From: Brevundimonas sp. | GTDB lineage: Bacteria; Pseudomonadota; Alphaproteobacteria; Caulobacterales; Caulobacteraceae | DNA: 64,000 nucleotides | Assembly: GCF_027487935.1 (NCBI RefSeq) | Contig: NZ_JAIYCP010000025.1 | Coordinates: 1 to 64,000 of the forward strand | Reading direction: 5' to 3' | Shown: piece after piece, positions 6,633 to 15,441 of the stretch | Position numbering within the stretch: the stretch's first letter is position 1 | Layout of the letters: every line of letters begins with the position of its first letter | Notes under the pieces: model-generated | Seen by the model: the letters and a program-made list of their open reading frames with translations, nothing else | What the model was told of the DNA's origin: nothing | The model's database searches: none | Made by a program: the position numbers and the translations under genes

Positions 6633-7616
6633 ATGACGAACCTCGTTCAGCCGGAAAGGCAAGGTCCCTTCGCAAAAGCGATCATGTGGGCAGGCAGGTT
6701 TTCACTGGCGGGGCTGGTCGCATTGCCGACCTTCATGGCCCTGGTGGCGCTCACCGGAATGCGCAACCAGTACGCTGATCTGATGGCCCAGTTCACCGCG
6801 CCCGCCTTCTTCGCCAGCGTGGGCCTGGGGGTCGCCTTCCTGCTCTTCCGTCAACGGCGCTGGGCTGCCGCGAGTCTCGCGCCGGCGGCCCTGCTGTTGC
6901 TCGCCGCGTCTCCCCAGTGGTTCCCGCCGGCCGCTCGACCCGAGACCGGTGCGGCCTCGATCCGGCTCTATTCGGCCAATCTCTGGGTCCGCAACCGCGA
7001 CGTCGAGGCCATCGCCGCCTCCATCCGCCAGGCGGACGCCGATATCGTCATGCTGATCGAGCTGGGCGACGCCACCGCGCCCCATCTGGACGCTTTGATC
7101 GGTGACTATCCCCACCGGATCGCCGGCCCCCGGATCGATCGTCCAAACGGCGACGTCCGTTCGGTGATCGCATCCCGATTTCCGCTCGTCGCGCTCCCGC
7201 GTCCTGACACGTTCGAAGCGGTCGGTGCCACGGCCATGACCCCGCTCGGTCCGGTCAATCTGGTCAGCGTCCATCTCACCCGACCCTGGCCCTTCGAGGA
7301 ATCATGGGGCCAGATCAGCCAGACCATGGCCCTCGACGGGATGCTTGAGAACCTGAGCGGCCCCGTTGTCGTCGCCGGTGATTTCAACAGTGTCTCGAGT
7401 GCCCGCATCGGCAAGATGGTCCAGCGCGACATCGGCCTGCGTCCGGCCGCGGGGTTCCCCGGGACCTGGCCGGCGGCCTTGCCGTCCCCGCTCGGGATCA
7501 CCATCGACCAGGTCTATGCCTCGCCCGATCTCGCCTTCATCAGCCGCCGCCTCGGCCAACCCACGGGCTCGGACCACCGCCCCGTGGTGACGGAAATCAC
7601 CCGCGCGGCGCCCTGA
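6633..7616 (+). CDS. membrane-anchored endonuclease/exonuclease/phosphatase family protein
   Basis: A 327-residue protein with three N-terminal membrane segments (about 22-42, 53-70, 77-93) followed by an EEP-fold domain (about 107-323). Motifs are visible: LYSANLWVRN (Asn/metal site), IELGD, VVVAGDFNS and the C-terminal SDHRPVV with the catalytic His. The family cleaves phosphodiester bonds in nucleic acids or lipids; the membrane anchor puts the domain probably in the periplasm. Substrate cannot be told. Its 3' end overlaps the convergent cca gene by 20 bases. Confidence 0.82.
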   Translation: MTNLVQPERQGPFAKAIMWAGRFSLAGLVALPTFMALVALTGMRNQYADLMAQFTAPAFFASVGLGVAFLLFRQRRWAAASLAPAALLLLAASPQWFPPAARPETGAASIRLYSANLWVRNRDVEAIAASIRQADADIVMLIELGDATAPHLDALIGDYPHRIAGPRIDRPNGDVRSVIASRFPLVALPRPDTFEAVGATAMTPLGPVNLVSVHLTRPWPFEESWGQISQTMALDGMLENLSGPVVVAGDFNSVSSARIGKMVQRDIGLRPAAGFPGTWPAALPSPLGITIDQVYASPDLAFISRRLGQPTGSDHRPVVTEITRAAP

Positions 7617-8814
7617 CCAGGGCGGCCAGCCGTTCGGCATGGCCCTCTGACGGAAAGTCGTCGGCGATCCAGCCGTCCTCGAACGCCTTCAGGATTCGCC
7701 CGGTCTCCGGCCCGGGCTCCACGCCGAGCCTCGCCAGTTCCCGGCCTCCGACCGGCATGGACGGCCGTCGCCAGCCCTCGGCCAGAGCCAGCAACCGCTG
7801 CGCATCGGCGTCCCCGGCCGGGTTCTCCGCCCGACGACGGTTCAGGGCGTCAGCCACCGCACGCACGCCGAAACGATAGGCCGCGGCGCGGACGTCGGGA
7901 TCGCTCATCACCAGGCTGACCACGGGGTCTGCCACGGCGGCGGCGGCCAGCCGGTCGCGGGTTGAGTTTGGCAACCGAAGCCGCGTCGCGGCCTCCCTCA
8001 CGACTCGCTCGTCGCTCGGGAGCAGGGTCATCAGCCGGATCACCGGATCGCCGCCCTGCGCCACGGCCGCATCGAACTGCGGACCGGCCGCGGCCTCCGG
8101 CAGGATCTGCGCCAGCACCCCGGCGGCCGACATGGCCGCCATGGCCTCGCGGGGGTCAGGGGCCGCCAACAGGGTCATCAGCTCTTTTGAGACCCGCTCG
8201 GCCGACAGCCGTGTCATTCCGGCTGCCAGCGCCCCGCAGGCCGTCAGGGCCGCAGCATCGGGTTCACCCCGACCGTACCAGGCGAAGAAGCGGAAGAACC
8301 GCAGGATCCGCAGATAGTCCTCCCGAATCCGCGTCTCCGGATCGCCCACGAAGACGATCCGTCCTGCGACCGCATCCGAAACCCCGGCTCCGGTCGGATC
8401 GAACACCTGCCCCTCGCCATCGGCATAGAGGGCGTTGAGCCGGAAATCCCGGCGAGCGGCGTCCTCGGCCCAGTCGTCGGTAAAGGCCACGGTCGCATTG
8501 CGGCCGTCCGTCGTGACGTCGCGGCGCAGGGTCGTGATCTCGAACGGCTGGTGCGCCGACACCGCCGTCACCGTGCCATGGGCCATGCCGGTCGGCACGG
8601 CCTTCAGCCCGGCGGCGCGGATCGCCCGGTCGGTCTCCTCGGGCTTCAGCGTCGTGGCGATATCGATGTCCGCGACCGGGGCCCCGATCAGGGCATTGCG
8701 CACGCATCCGCCGACGAAGCGCGCGCAGTCAGGACCACCCGCCGCCTCCAGCGCCGCCATGACTGCGCGCGTGGCCGGGGCCGTCAGCCATGGCTGGTCG
8801 TCGAGCCGCCTCAC
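7597..8814 (-). CDS. cca: CCA tRNA nucleotidyltransferase
   Basis: Adds or repairs the 3' CCA end of tRNAs using CTP and ATP. The class II nucleotidyltransferase head is clear: FVGGCVRNALIG (GG at 35-36) and the metal-binding DID (D49, D51), then RRDFRLNALYAD and RILRFFRFFAWYGRG. It has 405 residues, usual for alphaproteobacteria. The start is a GTG at 8814 overlapping the Nudix stop by 4 bases (GTGA); an in-frame upstream start inside the Nudix gene was rejected. Last gene of the DUF1285-Nudix-cca operon. Confidence 0.93.
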   Translation of the reverse strand: MRRLDDQPWLTAPATRAVMAALEAAGGPDCARFVGGCVRNALIGAPVADIDIATTLKPEETDRAIRAAGLKAVPTGMAHGTVTAVSAHQPFEITTLRRDVTTDGRNATVAFTDDWAEDAARRDFRLNALYADGEGQVFDPTGAGVSDAVAGRIVFVGDPETRIREDYLRILRFFRFFAWYGRGEPDAAALTACGALAAGMTRLSAERVSKELMTLLAAPDPREAMAAMSAAGVLAQILPEAAAGPQFDAAVAQGGDPVIRLMTLLPSDERVVREAATRLRLPNSTRDRLAAAAVADPVVSLVMSDPDVRAAAYRFGVRAVADALNRRRAENPAGDADAQRLLALAEGWRRPSMPVGGRELARLGVEPGPETGRILKAFEDGWIADDFPSEGHAERLAALVRAPRG

Positions 8815-9473
8815 GCCGCATCCTCCGCCACCGCGACCTGCGGCAACGCCTCCTCGCCGTAAAGCCGCGTCCGCAGCGCCCGCACGATCCCCGCCGTCAC
8901 GCCCCAGATGTAGCGCTGCCCATGCGTCATGGACCAGTACCACCGGCGGGGCTGACCTTCGCGGTCATAGGAGTCGCGGCTGTGGTTGGACGGGTCCATC
9001 AGGAAATCCCACGGCACCTCAAACACCTCGGCCACCTCATCCGGCGACGGTGTCGTCTGGGGCCGGGCGGTCAGCCAGCCGACCACCGGGGTCACCAGAA
9101 AGCCGGTTCCGGTCTCATAGGCATCACCGACCCCCAGCACCTCGACCAGCGCCGGGTCCAGCGCCACCTCCTCGAAGGCCTCGCGCAGGGCGGCCTCGAC
9201 CGCCGTCTCGCCGGGGTCCAGCCGCCCGCCCGGAAAGGCGATCTGGCCGGTGTGGCTGGCGAGGCTGTCGGAGCGGCGGGTCATCAGCACCGTCGCCCCC
9301 TCCGGCCCTGCGATGACCGGAATCAGGACGGCTGCGGGGCGCAGGGTTCGCTCGGGCCGCTCGGCACCCGGGTTGAGATCAAAGTCCGATCGCGCAGGCG
9401 GACGACCGGGCGTCCAGGCGGCGGCCGGCTCAAGCTGGTCGATCAGCCTTTCCCTCAGGCTTGAGAGACTCAT
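8811..9473 (-). CDS. Nudix hydrolase, CoA pyrophosphatase type
   Basis: A 220-residue protein with a clear Nudix box, GGRLDPGETAVEAALREAFE (residues 82-101), followed by the rest of the EEV motif. The sequence before it (TRRSDSLASHTGQIAFPGG) fits the NUDT7/NUDT8/YeaB group, which hydrolyses CoA and acyl-CoA to 3',5'-ADP and 4'-phosphopantetheine derivatives. The start overlaps the DUF1285 stop by 4 bases and the end overlaps the GTG start of cca by 4, so the three are translated together. Substrate is inferred from the subgroup motif. Confidence 0.85.
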   Translation of the reverse strand: MSLSSLRERLIDQLEPAAAWTPGRPPARSDFDLNPGAERPERTLRPAAVLIPVIAGPEGATVLMTRRSDSLASHTGQIAFPGGRLDPGETAVEAALREAFEEVALDPALVEVLGVGDAYETGTGFLVTPVVGWLTARPQTTPSPDEVAEVFEVPWDFLMDPSNHSRDSYDREGQPRRWYWSMTHGQRYIWGVTAGIVRALRTRLYGEEALPQVAVAEDAA

Positions 9474-10036
9474 GCCACGCCCGCCCCATCCGGCCCCAGC
9501 GCAAAGCCGACGCCGCCCGACCGAACCGTCAGCCGCCCGTCCTCGACTTCCGCCATCTCGACCAGTTCATAAAAGACCGGCCGTGTGATCCGCGCCCACA
9601 GGTCCGCCCGGACATGCACCGACGGCGACGGCTCGCCTGTCTCCGGGTCGGTATCGACGCGGATCGGATGCTCCGGGCCCGCCTCGGCCTCGTCACCGAC
9701 ATCGGTGGTGAAGACCAGCCCGTCCCCGCGCCGCACCACACTGACAGCCCGGAACGGCAGGTCCTCAACCCGGATCGACAGCTTCTCGCCCGGCGTGACC
9801 AGCACATAGCCGTCGTCGTCCTTGCGCAGCACGGTCGAGAACAGTCGCACCAGCTCCGCCCGCCCGATCGGCGAGCCCTCGTGCATCCACAGGCCGTCGC
9901 GGCGGATGACGATGTCGATCTCGCCACAATGGGCCGGGTGCCAGAGGTGCACGGGCGGCAGGTCACGACCGGGCGCCTGCTTCGCCGCCGCCGCGACGCC
10001 CGCCAGTCCGGTCTTGCTGTCCGCGGATTCAGCCAT
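9470..10036 (-). CDS. DUF1285 family protein
   Basis: A 188-residue protein with DUF1285 features: PVHLWHPAHCGEIDIVIRRD, GLWMHEGSPIGRAELVRLFS and FFTTDVGDE-like stretches (here LVFTTDVGDE). No membrane segment or signal peptide. The molecular role is unknown. It is first in the operon with Nudix and cca, overlapping the Nudix gene by 4 bases; this neighbourhood is common in alphaproteobacteria and suggests a housekeeping rather than an acquired function. Confidence 0.85.
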   Translation of the reverse strand: MAESADSKTGLAGVAAAAKQAPGRDLPPVHLWHPAHCGEIDIVIRRDGLWMHEGSPIGRAELVRLFSTVLRKDDDGYVLVTPGEKLSIRVEDLPFRAVSVVRRGDGLVFTTDVGDEAEAGPEHPIRVDTDPETGEPSPSVHVRADLWARITRPVFYELVEMAEVEDGRLTVRSGGVGFALGPDGAGVA

Positions 10037-10087
10037 GCGCCAGACTTAGGCTGCGTTTCCCTGTTCGGAAAGGCGCGGGATCCGCCG

Positions 10088-10576
10088 TCAGGCGGGCGCG
10101 ACCGGTCCCGACGGCTCGCCCGCGCCACGCCACAGCACCCGACGCTGATCGACCGGACCGGCCAGGCTGACATCCGCTGCGGGCCGAAAGCCAAACCGGC
10201 CGAACCAGGGAAGATCGCCGACCAGCAGAATACCGGCGTCCCCGGCATGGTCGACGCAGGCCTGCACCAGATCGGCACCCAGCCCTGCCCGACGGCTGGC
10301 GGCTGAAACCGCGATCGGACCGAGGAACAGGGCGGGCTCCCCGCCGATGGTGATGGCCCACAGCCGCACCGAACCGATGACACGCCCGTCCTCACGCGCG
10401 ACAAGGCCGACAGCCACTCGCGCCCGCTCCCGCAGCCGTTCCGCCGTCTTGGCGAAGCGGCCGGGGCCGAAGGCGGCCAGAACCAGCGCCTCGACCGCCG
10501 ATGCATCGGCGGGGGCTTCGATCTCGATGCGCCAGGAGGCTTCCCGGAGCGTTTGTCTGGCTGGGGCGACGATCAT
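10088..10576 (-). CDS. GNAT family N-acetyltransferase
   Basis: A 162-residue protein with the GNAT fold: the acetyl-CoA-binding motif A is FLGPIAVSAASRRAGLGADL and motif B gives the LVGDLPWFGRFGFRPA strand-helix typical of the YhbS-like group. It transfers acetyl from acetyl-CoA to an amine; the acceptor is unknown. The ATG at 10576 was preferred over a TTG four codons upstream. Transcribed in the same direction as the DUF1285 operon, 51 bases ahead of it. Confidence 0.82.
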   Translation of the reverse strand: MIVAPARQTLREASWRIEIEAPADASAVEALVLAAFGPGRFAKTAERLRERARVAVGLVAREDGRVIGSVRLWAITIGGEPALFLGPIAVSAASRRAGLGADLVQACVDHAGDAGILLVGDLPWFGRFGFRPAADVSLAGPVDQRRVLWRGAGEPSGPVAPA

Positions 10577-10610
10577 GAGGGCGCGCAACTAGGGCTCGCC
10601 GCTCCGTGAA

Positions 10611-11387
10611 TCAACCGGCTTTCGAGAAATCCGGCGCGCGCTTCTGGCTGAAGGCCATGAAGGCCTCCATCGCCTCGGGGCTCGACATCTGGCTGCCGAA
10701 GGCCTCGCCCTCGCGCAGCATCAGCGCCCAGAGGTGTTCGGCGTCCCGCATCAGCCGCTTGGTCTTGCGGATGGAATTGGGGGCCCGCGCCGCCAGCCTG
10801 CCTGCGAGATCGGCCGCCACGGCATCGACCTGGTCCGCCGGCACGGCCCGGTTCGCCAGGCCCCAGGCCATGGCGGTTCGACCGTCGATCGGCTCGCCGA
10901 GGGCGAAAATCTCGAACGCCCGTTGATGGCCGACGACCGCCGGCAGCAGCATCGACGATGCCGCCTCGGGGGCCAGCGCCAGATTGATGAAGGGGGCCGA
11001 AAGCAGGGCATCCTCGGCCACCACCACCATGTCGCAATGCAGCAGCAGGGTCAGGCCGATGCCGACCGCCCGGCCCCGGACAGCGGCCACCGCCGGCTTG
11101 TCGAGATCGGCCAGGGCCCGCAGGAAATGGAATACGGGCGCGTCGATCACCTGCCCCCCGCCCTGCGATCCGATGGCGATGAAGTCGGCGATATCGTTGC
11201 CGGCGGAGAAGCTGTCGCCCTCACTCCGGAACATCAGCACCCGAACGGCGTCGTCCGTCCGCGCGCGCTGCGTCGCCTCGGCCAGCGCCGCATACATGGC
11301 CTGGGTGATGGCGTTCTTCTTCTCCGGCCGCGCCAGGGTGACGGTCAGGACGCCGCCTGCCAGCTCGGTCTGAATTTGGTCGGTCAC
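10611..11387 (-). CDS. enoyl-CoA hydratase/isomerase family protein
   Basis: A 258-residue crotonase-fold protein. It shows the oxyanion-hole segments (FSAGNDIADF and AAVRGRAVGIGLTLLLHCD) and the C-terminal helical part with FMAFSQKRAPDFSKAG. Family members hydrate or isomerise acyl-CoAs in fatty-acid breakdown. In place of the catalytic Glu pair of true hydratases it has Pro-Glu-Ala-Ala (APEAAS), so its exact reaction is uncertain. The GTG start at 11387 overlaps the stop of the metallo-beta-lactamase-fold gene by 4 bases, so the two are coupled and may act on the same thioester pathway. Confidence 0.85.
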   Translation of the reverse strand: MTDQIQTELAGGVLTVTLARPEKKNAITQAMYAALAEATQRARTDDAVRVLMFRSEGDSFSAGNDIADFIAIGSQGGGQVIDAPVFHFLRALADLDKPAVAAVRGRAVGIGLTLLLHCDMVVVAEDALLSAPFINLALAPEAASSMLLPAVVGHQRAFEIFALGEPIDGRTAMAWGLANRAVPADQVDAVAADLAGRLAARAPNSIRKTKRLMRDAEHLWALMLREGEAFGSQMSSPEAMEAFMAFSQKRAPDFSKAG

Positions 11388-12493
11388 GCTGCCTCTTCCC
11401 CTTGGATCATTGTCCACCAGTCCACGCCGTCTGCATCGCGCGTCCGGCTCACCCGGCCCCGATGCAGCAGATAGTTCAGATGCGCGATCGCTTCGCCCGT
11501 GGCCATACCGCGCGCGCCGTCCCCGACCGTCCGCGCGAACAGGGCGCCGAAGACATCGACCGCCCGCTTCGGGGTCTGCAAGGTCTTCTCCAGCCGCTTC
11601 AGCGACACCTCATGGCCCCGGATCAGGGCGTCCAGCCGCGTATGCACACCGAAAAACGGCTCACCATGTGACGGCAGGATCAGGCCGTCATGGGGCAGGA
11701 TGCCCTTCATCCGCTCCAGCGAGTCCAGCCAGTCGCCCAGCGGATCGGCGGCCGGCTCGGTCGGCCAGACCGACACATTCGACGATATCCGCGGCAGGAT
11801 CTGGTCTCCGCCCAGCACCACGCCGTCGGCCTCGCGCCACAGACAGGCATGTTCGGGGCTGTGGCCCTCGCCGATCACGACCCGCCAGTCCTGCCCGCCG
11901 ATCTTCAGCCGATCGCCCTCGCGCATCCGCACATAGCCCGTCGGCATCGGTGACACGGCCCGGCCGAACTGCCCGAACTCACGCCGCCAGGTCTCGACCT
12001 GCCCCGCGTCCCAGCCGGCGGCGCGATAGTGGATCGCCCCCGCCTCCGGTGCCGGCTGTCCGGTGTCCGCCAGCAGCATCCGCGCAGTGACATATTCGAC
12101 CCGCGTCATGACCAGCGGCGCGCCCGTCCGCTCACACAGCCAGCCGGCCAGGCCGATATGGTCGGGATGCATATGGGTGCAGATCACCCGCGTGACCGGC
12201 TTCCCGCCCAGGGGGCCCGCCAGCATGGCGTCCCAGCGGTCGCGCGAGTCCGGAATGTTCAGCCCGGTATCGACCAGCACCCAGCCGTCACCGTCCTCAA
12301 CGGCATAGACATTGATGTGGTTCAGGGCGATCGGCATCGACAGCCGCATCCACAGCACACCCGGCGCGACCGTCACGGCCTCACCGAAGCCGGGCGGTAC
12401 GGGATGCGGATAGGTCAGCCCGCGTCGGTCGCGCGCCGCCTGATCGCTATCCACCGGGGCGACTCCGTCCGCCAAGTCCGTCTCCAATTGCAA
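11384..12493 (-). CDS. metallo-beta-lactamase-fold hydrolase
   Basis: A 369-residue protein with the zinc-binding motif THMHPDHIGLAGW (H107, H109, D111, H112), a further His in GEGHSPEHACLW, an Asp in LGGDQILPRISSNV and a late His in LPSHGEPF. The C-terminal winged-helix extension (about 290-360: GMATGEAIAHLNYLLHRG) is that of the LACTB2-like group. Substrates in this group include thioesters and RNA; coupling to an enoyl-CoA hydratase gene points to a CoA thioester, which is inference. Cytoplasmic, no signal peptide. Confidence 0.85.
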   Translation of the reverse strand: MQLETDLADGVAPVDSDQAARDRRGLTYPHPVPPGFGEAVTVAPGVLWMRLSMPIALNHINVYAVEDGDGWVLVDTGLNIPDSRDRWDAMLAGPLGGKPVTRVICTHMHPDHIGLAGWLCERTGAPLVMTRVEYVTARMLLADTGQPAPEAGAIHYRAAGWDAGQVETWRREFGQFGRAVSPMPTGYVRMREGDRLKIGGQDWRVVIGEGHSPEHACLWREADGVVLGGDQILPRISSNVSVWPTEPAADPLGDWLDSLERMKGILPHDGLILPSHGEPFFGVHTRLDALIRGHEVSLKRLEKTLQTPKRAVDVFGALFARTVGDGARGMATGEAIAHLNYLLHRGRVSRTRDADGVDWWTMIQGEEAA

Positions 12494-12628
12494 CGCATCG
12501 ACCTGATACCCTCAAGCGGCGGGTCCCGTCCAGCCGCTCATGCCCCCGACCGCTCGCCTGACGCCTTGACCCCGCCACATCACCCCGCCAAGGGTGGGCG
12601 AAACGGTTTTCCTGCCCGGAGTGTTCTC

Positions 12629-13627
12629 GTGTTCCACAAAAACTTGCTCGCACTGGCGGGCGGAGCCCTGGCCCTCGCCCTGATCGCGACCCAGCCCGCC
12701 TTTGCGCAGGACGTCCCCGATAATCCCGATCCGGGCGGTCGTTCGGAATCCGACCGGGCCTCCGGCAACGTCCGCGGCGAAAGCGTGCTGCCGGGCCGGA
12801 TCGGCGGCGGTCGCCCTGACCGCCCCCAGGACAACCGTGCGACCCGCAATCGCAACGCCCCGCCGCCCCCGCCGACGCCCGAGCAGATCCTCGCCGAGGC
12901 CCAGGCCATCGTCACCGCCGCCGGCTCGACCTGTTCCGTGACCGAAGCCATCCAGCCCGGCGTCGATCCCGAACGGCGGAAAATCTACGAAGCCGCCTGC
13001 GCCGAAGGCCCGGGCTACATCCTGGTCGCGGCCACCCCGGCCCAGGCCTTCGACTGCCTCGAGCTGGCCGGGACGGCCGCGACCGCCCGCCTGCGCGACC
13101 CGGCCGCCGACGTCGGCCAGCAGTGCACGCTCCCTGCCAACCAGAACGGCCTGGCCGTCATCGGTGGCTGGGCCCGCACCGCCGGCGTCAGCTGCACGAT
13201 CGATCAGGCCATCGCCATCGGCAAGAGCGACGCCGACAACATCGTCTATGAGGTCGGCTGCGCCGGGGTGGACGGCTACTGGCTCGAAAAGGTCGGCACC
13301 GGCTGGAAGCTTCAGGACTGCCTGCAGATCGCCTCTGTCGGCGGAACCTGCCGCTTCACCACCGGTCAGGAGCAGGCCGACGGCTTCGAGCCCAAACTGG
13401 CCGGCACCGACGCCGCCGCCTGCGACGTCACCCAGGTTCGCCTGATGGGCCAGAATGCCAACGGCCGCTTCTATGAGGCCAAATGCGCCGCCGAGGGCGA
13501 GGGCTATATCGCCCGCATCAACGCCGAGGGCGTGACCCAGCAGATCTATCCCTGCGCCACAGCCCAGCGCATCGGCGGCGGCTGCCGCCTCACCCCGGCC
13601 CCGGCGGCACCCGCCCCGACCGAGTAA
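12629..13627 (+). CDS. exported protein with three Cys-containing repeat units, function unknown
   Basis: A 332-residue protein with a signal peptide (residues 1-25, cleaved after FAQ), a Pro/Arg-rich linker (about 30-80) and three related modules of about 80 residues, each with the pattern CTI/TCSV..A...GR.......YE..C..G.GY........QDCL. The paired cysteines (for example SCTIDQAIAIG with VGCAGVDGYWLE) suggest disulphide-bonded periplasmic domains. The start is a GTG with GGAG 7 bases upstream. Followed by a strong terminator, so probably monocistronic. No known family recognised. Confidence 0.75.
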   Translation: MFHKNLLALAGGALALALIATQPAFAQDVPDNPDPGGRSESDRASGNVRGESVLPGRIGGGRPDRPQDNRATRNRNAPPPPPTPEQILAEAQAIVTAAGSTCSVTEAIQPGVDPERRKIYEAACAEGPGYILVAATPAQAFDCLELAGTAATARLRDPAADVGQQCTLPANQNGLAVIGGWARTAGVSCTIDQAIAIGKSDADNIVYEVGCAGVDGYWLEKVGTGWKLQDCLQIASVGGTCRFTTGQEQADGFEPKLAGTDAAACDVTQVRLMGQNANGRFYEAKCAAEGEGYIARINAEGVTQQIYPCATAQRIGGGCRLTPAPAAPAPTE

Positions 13628-13650
13628 CCGGACGGCAGTTCCATCGAAAC

Positions 13651-13684
13651 GACGCCCCGGGGTTCGCTCCGGGGCGTTTTTCGT
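13651..13684 (+). terminator. rho-independent terminator
   Basis: Stem ACGCCCCGG / CCGGGGCGT with an 8-base loop, followed by TTTTTCG. Lies 24 bases after the exported-protein stop and 52 bases before the exonuclease III gene. Confidence 0.9.
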
Positions 13685-13735
13685 TACAGCGATCCCCGCT
13701 TCACAGACCGCCCCGACGCGCCTTAAGCAGGGCCT

Positions 13736-14533
13736 ATGCGTATCGCCACCTGGAACGTGAACTCCGTCAACGCCCGCCTGCCGACGGTGCTGGCCTGGCT
13801 GGAGGCGGCCCGGCCCGACGTGGTCGGCTTCCAGGAGATCAAATGCCTCGACGAGAAATTCCCCCGCGAGGCCTTTGAGTCGCTCGGCTACAATGTCGAG
13901 ACCAACGGCCAGAAGACCTACAACGGCGTCGCCCTGCTCTCGAAATACCCGCTCAGCGACGTGCGCCGCGGCCTGCCCGGCGTCGACGCCTCGGGCTTCG
14001 AGGCGGAATTTGAACAGGCCCGATATATCGAGGCCGTGATCGAATGCCCGCGCCCGGTCCGCGTCGGTTGCCTCTACCTGCCCAACGGCAACCCGATCGG
14101 CACCGAGAAATTCGCCTACAAACTGGCCTGGATGGACCGGCTGCAGGCCCATGCGAAGGCCCTGCTCCGGCAGGAAGAGGCCTTCACCCTCTGCGGCGAC
14201 TACAATGTCATCCCGACCTCGGACGACGCGAAGAACCCGGCCGCCTGGACCGGTGACGCCCTGTTCCAGCCCGAAAGCCGCGCCGCCTTCCGGGCCCTGA
14301 CCCATCTCGGCCTGTCCGAGGCCGGCGCCCTGGGCAAACAGCCGCCCGGGACCTACACCTTCTGGGACTATCAGGCCGGGGCCTGGCAGCGCGACCACGG
14401 CATCCGTATCGACTTCCACCTGCTCTCGCCCCAGGCGGCCGACCGCTTCATCGGGGTCGAGACCCATCGCGACGCCCGCGACATGGACAAGCCGTCGGAC
14501 CACGTCCCCGTGGTCGTCGAGCTGGAGGACTGA
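13736..14533 (+). CDS. xthA: exodeoxyribonuclease III (AP endonuclease)
   Basis: A 265-residue Mg-dependent base-excision repair nuclease that cuts 5' of abasic sites and degrades DNA 3' to 5'. Full EEP motif set: WNVNS (N7), FQEIKC (E34), KTYNGVALLSK, LYLPNGNP, LCGDYNVIPT (Asp and Asn of the active site), RIDFHLLS and the catalytic SDHVPV near the end. Length and order match ExoIII exactly. The next gene begins 3 bases later, so the two are likely cotranscribed. Confidence 0.95.
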   Translation: MRIATWNVNSVNARLPTVLAWLEAARPDVVGFQEIKCLDEKFPREAFESLGYNVETNGQKTYNGVALLSKYPLSDVRRGLPGVDASGFEAEFEQARYIEAVIECPRPVRVGCLYLPNGNPIGTEKFAYKLAWMDRLQAHAKALLRQEEAFTLCGDYNVIPTSDDAKNPAAWTGDALFQPESRAAFRALTHLGLSEAGALGKQPPGTYTFWDYQAGAWQRDHGIRIDFHLLSPQAADRFIGVETHRDARDMDKPSDHVPVVVELED

Positions 14534-14535
14534 GC

Positions 14536-15051
14536 TTGGCCGATGTCCTCAGGGTCATACTGCTGGTCGCCCTTGCGGCCGCGGCCCTGACCACGGGGGC
14601 CCTGGTGCTGAACTGGTGGATGGAGCCGGTCCGCCGCATGCGCCGGGCCCTGCTGAAATCGCTGGGTGTCACCCCCGAGGCCGAGGCCCTGTCCCCCGCC
14701 GAGGGCCGCGCCGCCGGCCTCGACTTCGACGGTGCCCAGGTCGCCGTGCTCTGGAACCGCGGCAGCGCCGGCCTGGTCTATGCCTTCGAGGAGATCGAGG
14801 GCGGCGAGATCATCGTCGACGGCCACGTCGTCGCCCGCGTCCGCCGCGGCGAGGCTCGCAAGGCGCTGGACCTCATGGCCCCCGAAGCCGAACAGGTGGT
14901 GCTGCGACTGATGTTCGCAGATGCCCGCCATCCCGAGTTCGAACTGGCCCTCTGGGACGCCACCCTGCCGGTCCAGACCGGCTCCCCCGGCGAAGCCCTC
15001 CGCCTCGGCCGCCGCTGGCTCTCCCATCTGGAAGCGCTGCTGAAGGGCTGA
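14536..15051 (+). CDS. conserved hypothetical protein with one N-terminal membrane segment
   Basis: A 171-residue protein with one N-terminal hydrophobic helix (about 4-25, VLRVILLVALAAAALTTGAL) and then a soluble domain with no recognised motif (VAVLWNRGSAGLVYAFEEIE, EIIVDGHVVARVR). The start is a TTG at 14536, supported by GGAGG 7 bases upstream inside the xthA stop region; no ATG fits. Probably anchored in the inner membrane with the domain on one side. Function unknown. Confidence 0.6.
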   Translation: MADVLRVILLVALAAAALTTGALVLNWWMEPVRRMRRALLKSLGVTPEAEALSPAEGRAAGLDFDGAQVAVLWNRGSAGLVYAFEEIEGGEIIVDGHVVARVRRGEARKALDLMAPEAEQVVLRLMFADARHPEFELALWDATLPVQTGSPGEALRLGRRWLSHLEALLKG

Positions 15052-15079
15052 CCAAAGACCCCGCGCGTCAGCGCGTGAG

Positions 15080-15312
15080 GGTTCATCACAACGGGCACGG
15101 CGAGGGCACAACGGACACGACGGGACCGTGGGCTCGTCGAGGCCGGCGGCATTCGCCATAGCCATGGTATCGCGGCGTTCGCCGCATACGCTGATCGAGG
15201 CCTTGGCCTCGATCCAGAGGCTTCCCGGTGTTCGGGAGCGAGTTCGGCCCTGTCCATCATCTCCGGACCCGTCGTGTCCGTTGTGCCCGCGTTGTGCCCG
15301 TTGTGAAGAACC
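15080..15312. repeat. inverted-repeat element between genes (arms about 45 bp)
   Basis: Arms at 15080-15125 and 15268-15312 are near-perfect reverse complements, beginning GGTTCATCACAACGGG on the left and matching CCCGTTGTGAAGAACC on the right. Each arm itself contains the related units CACAACGGGCAC and GGCACAACGGACACGACGGG. The 140-bp interior holds more hairpins (ATCGAGGCC-TT-GGCCTCGAT and GCGGCG-TT-CGCCGC). No gene is seen in the gap 15052-15441. It looks like a non-autonomous palindromic element or a highly structured RNA. Confidence 0.75.
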
Positions 15313-15441
15313 TGCCTCCGCCAGGGCGAGGGCACCAAGGGGCCACGCAACTCACACGGTTGACAGCGGCAGCCCTTCCGCCCCCGCCCCCGGCCCGCTA
15401 GAAACCCCCATCCCCGTTCCCGAGTTCCCTGAGGAGCCCCC

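Noticed and set aside
12512..14503. A 663-codon open frame on the minus strand across the exported-protein and xthA genes
   Set aside because: Antisense to two well-supported genes; Gly/Ala/Arg-rich composition typical of high-GC shadow frames, and no family resemblance.
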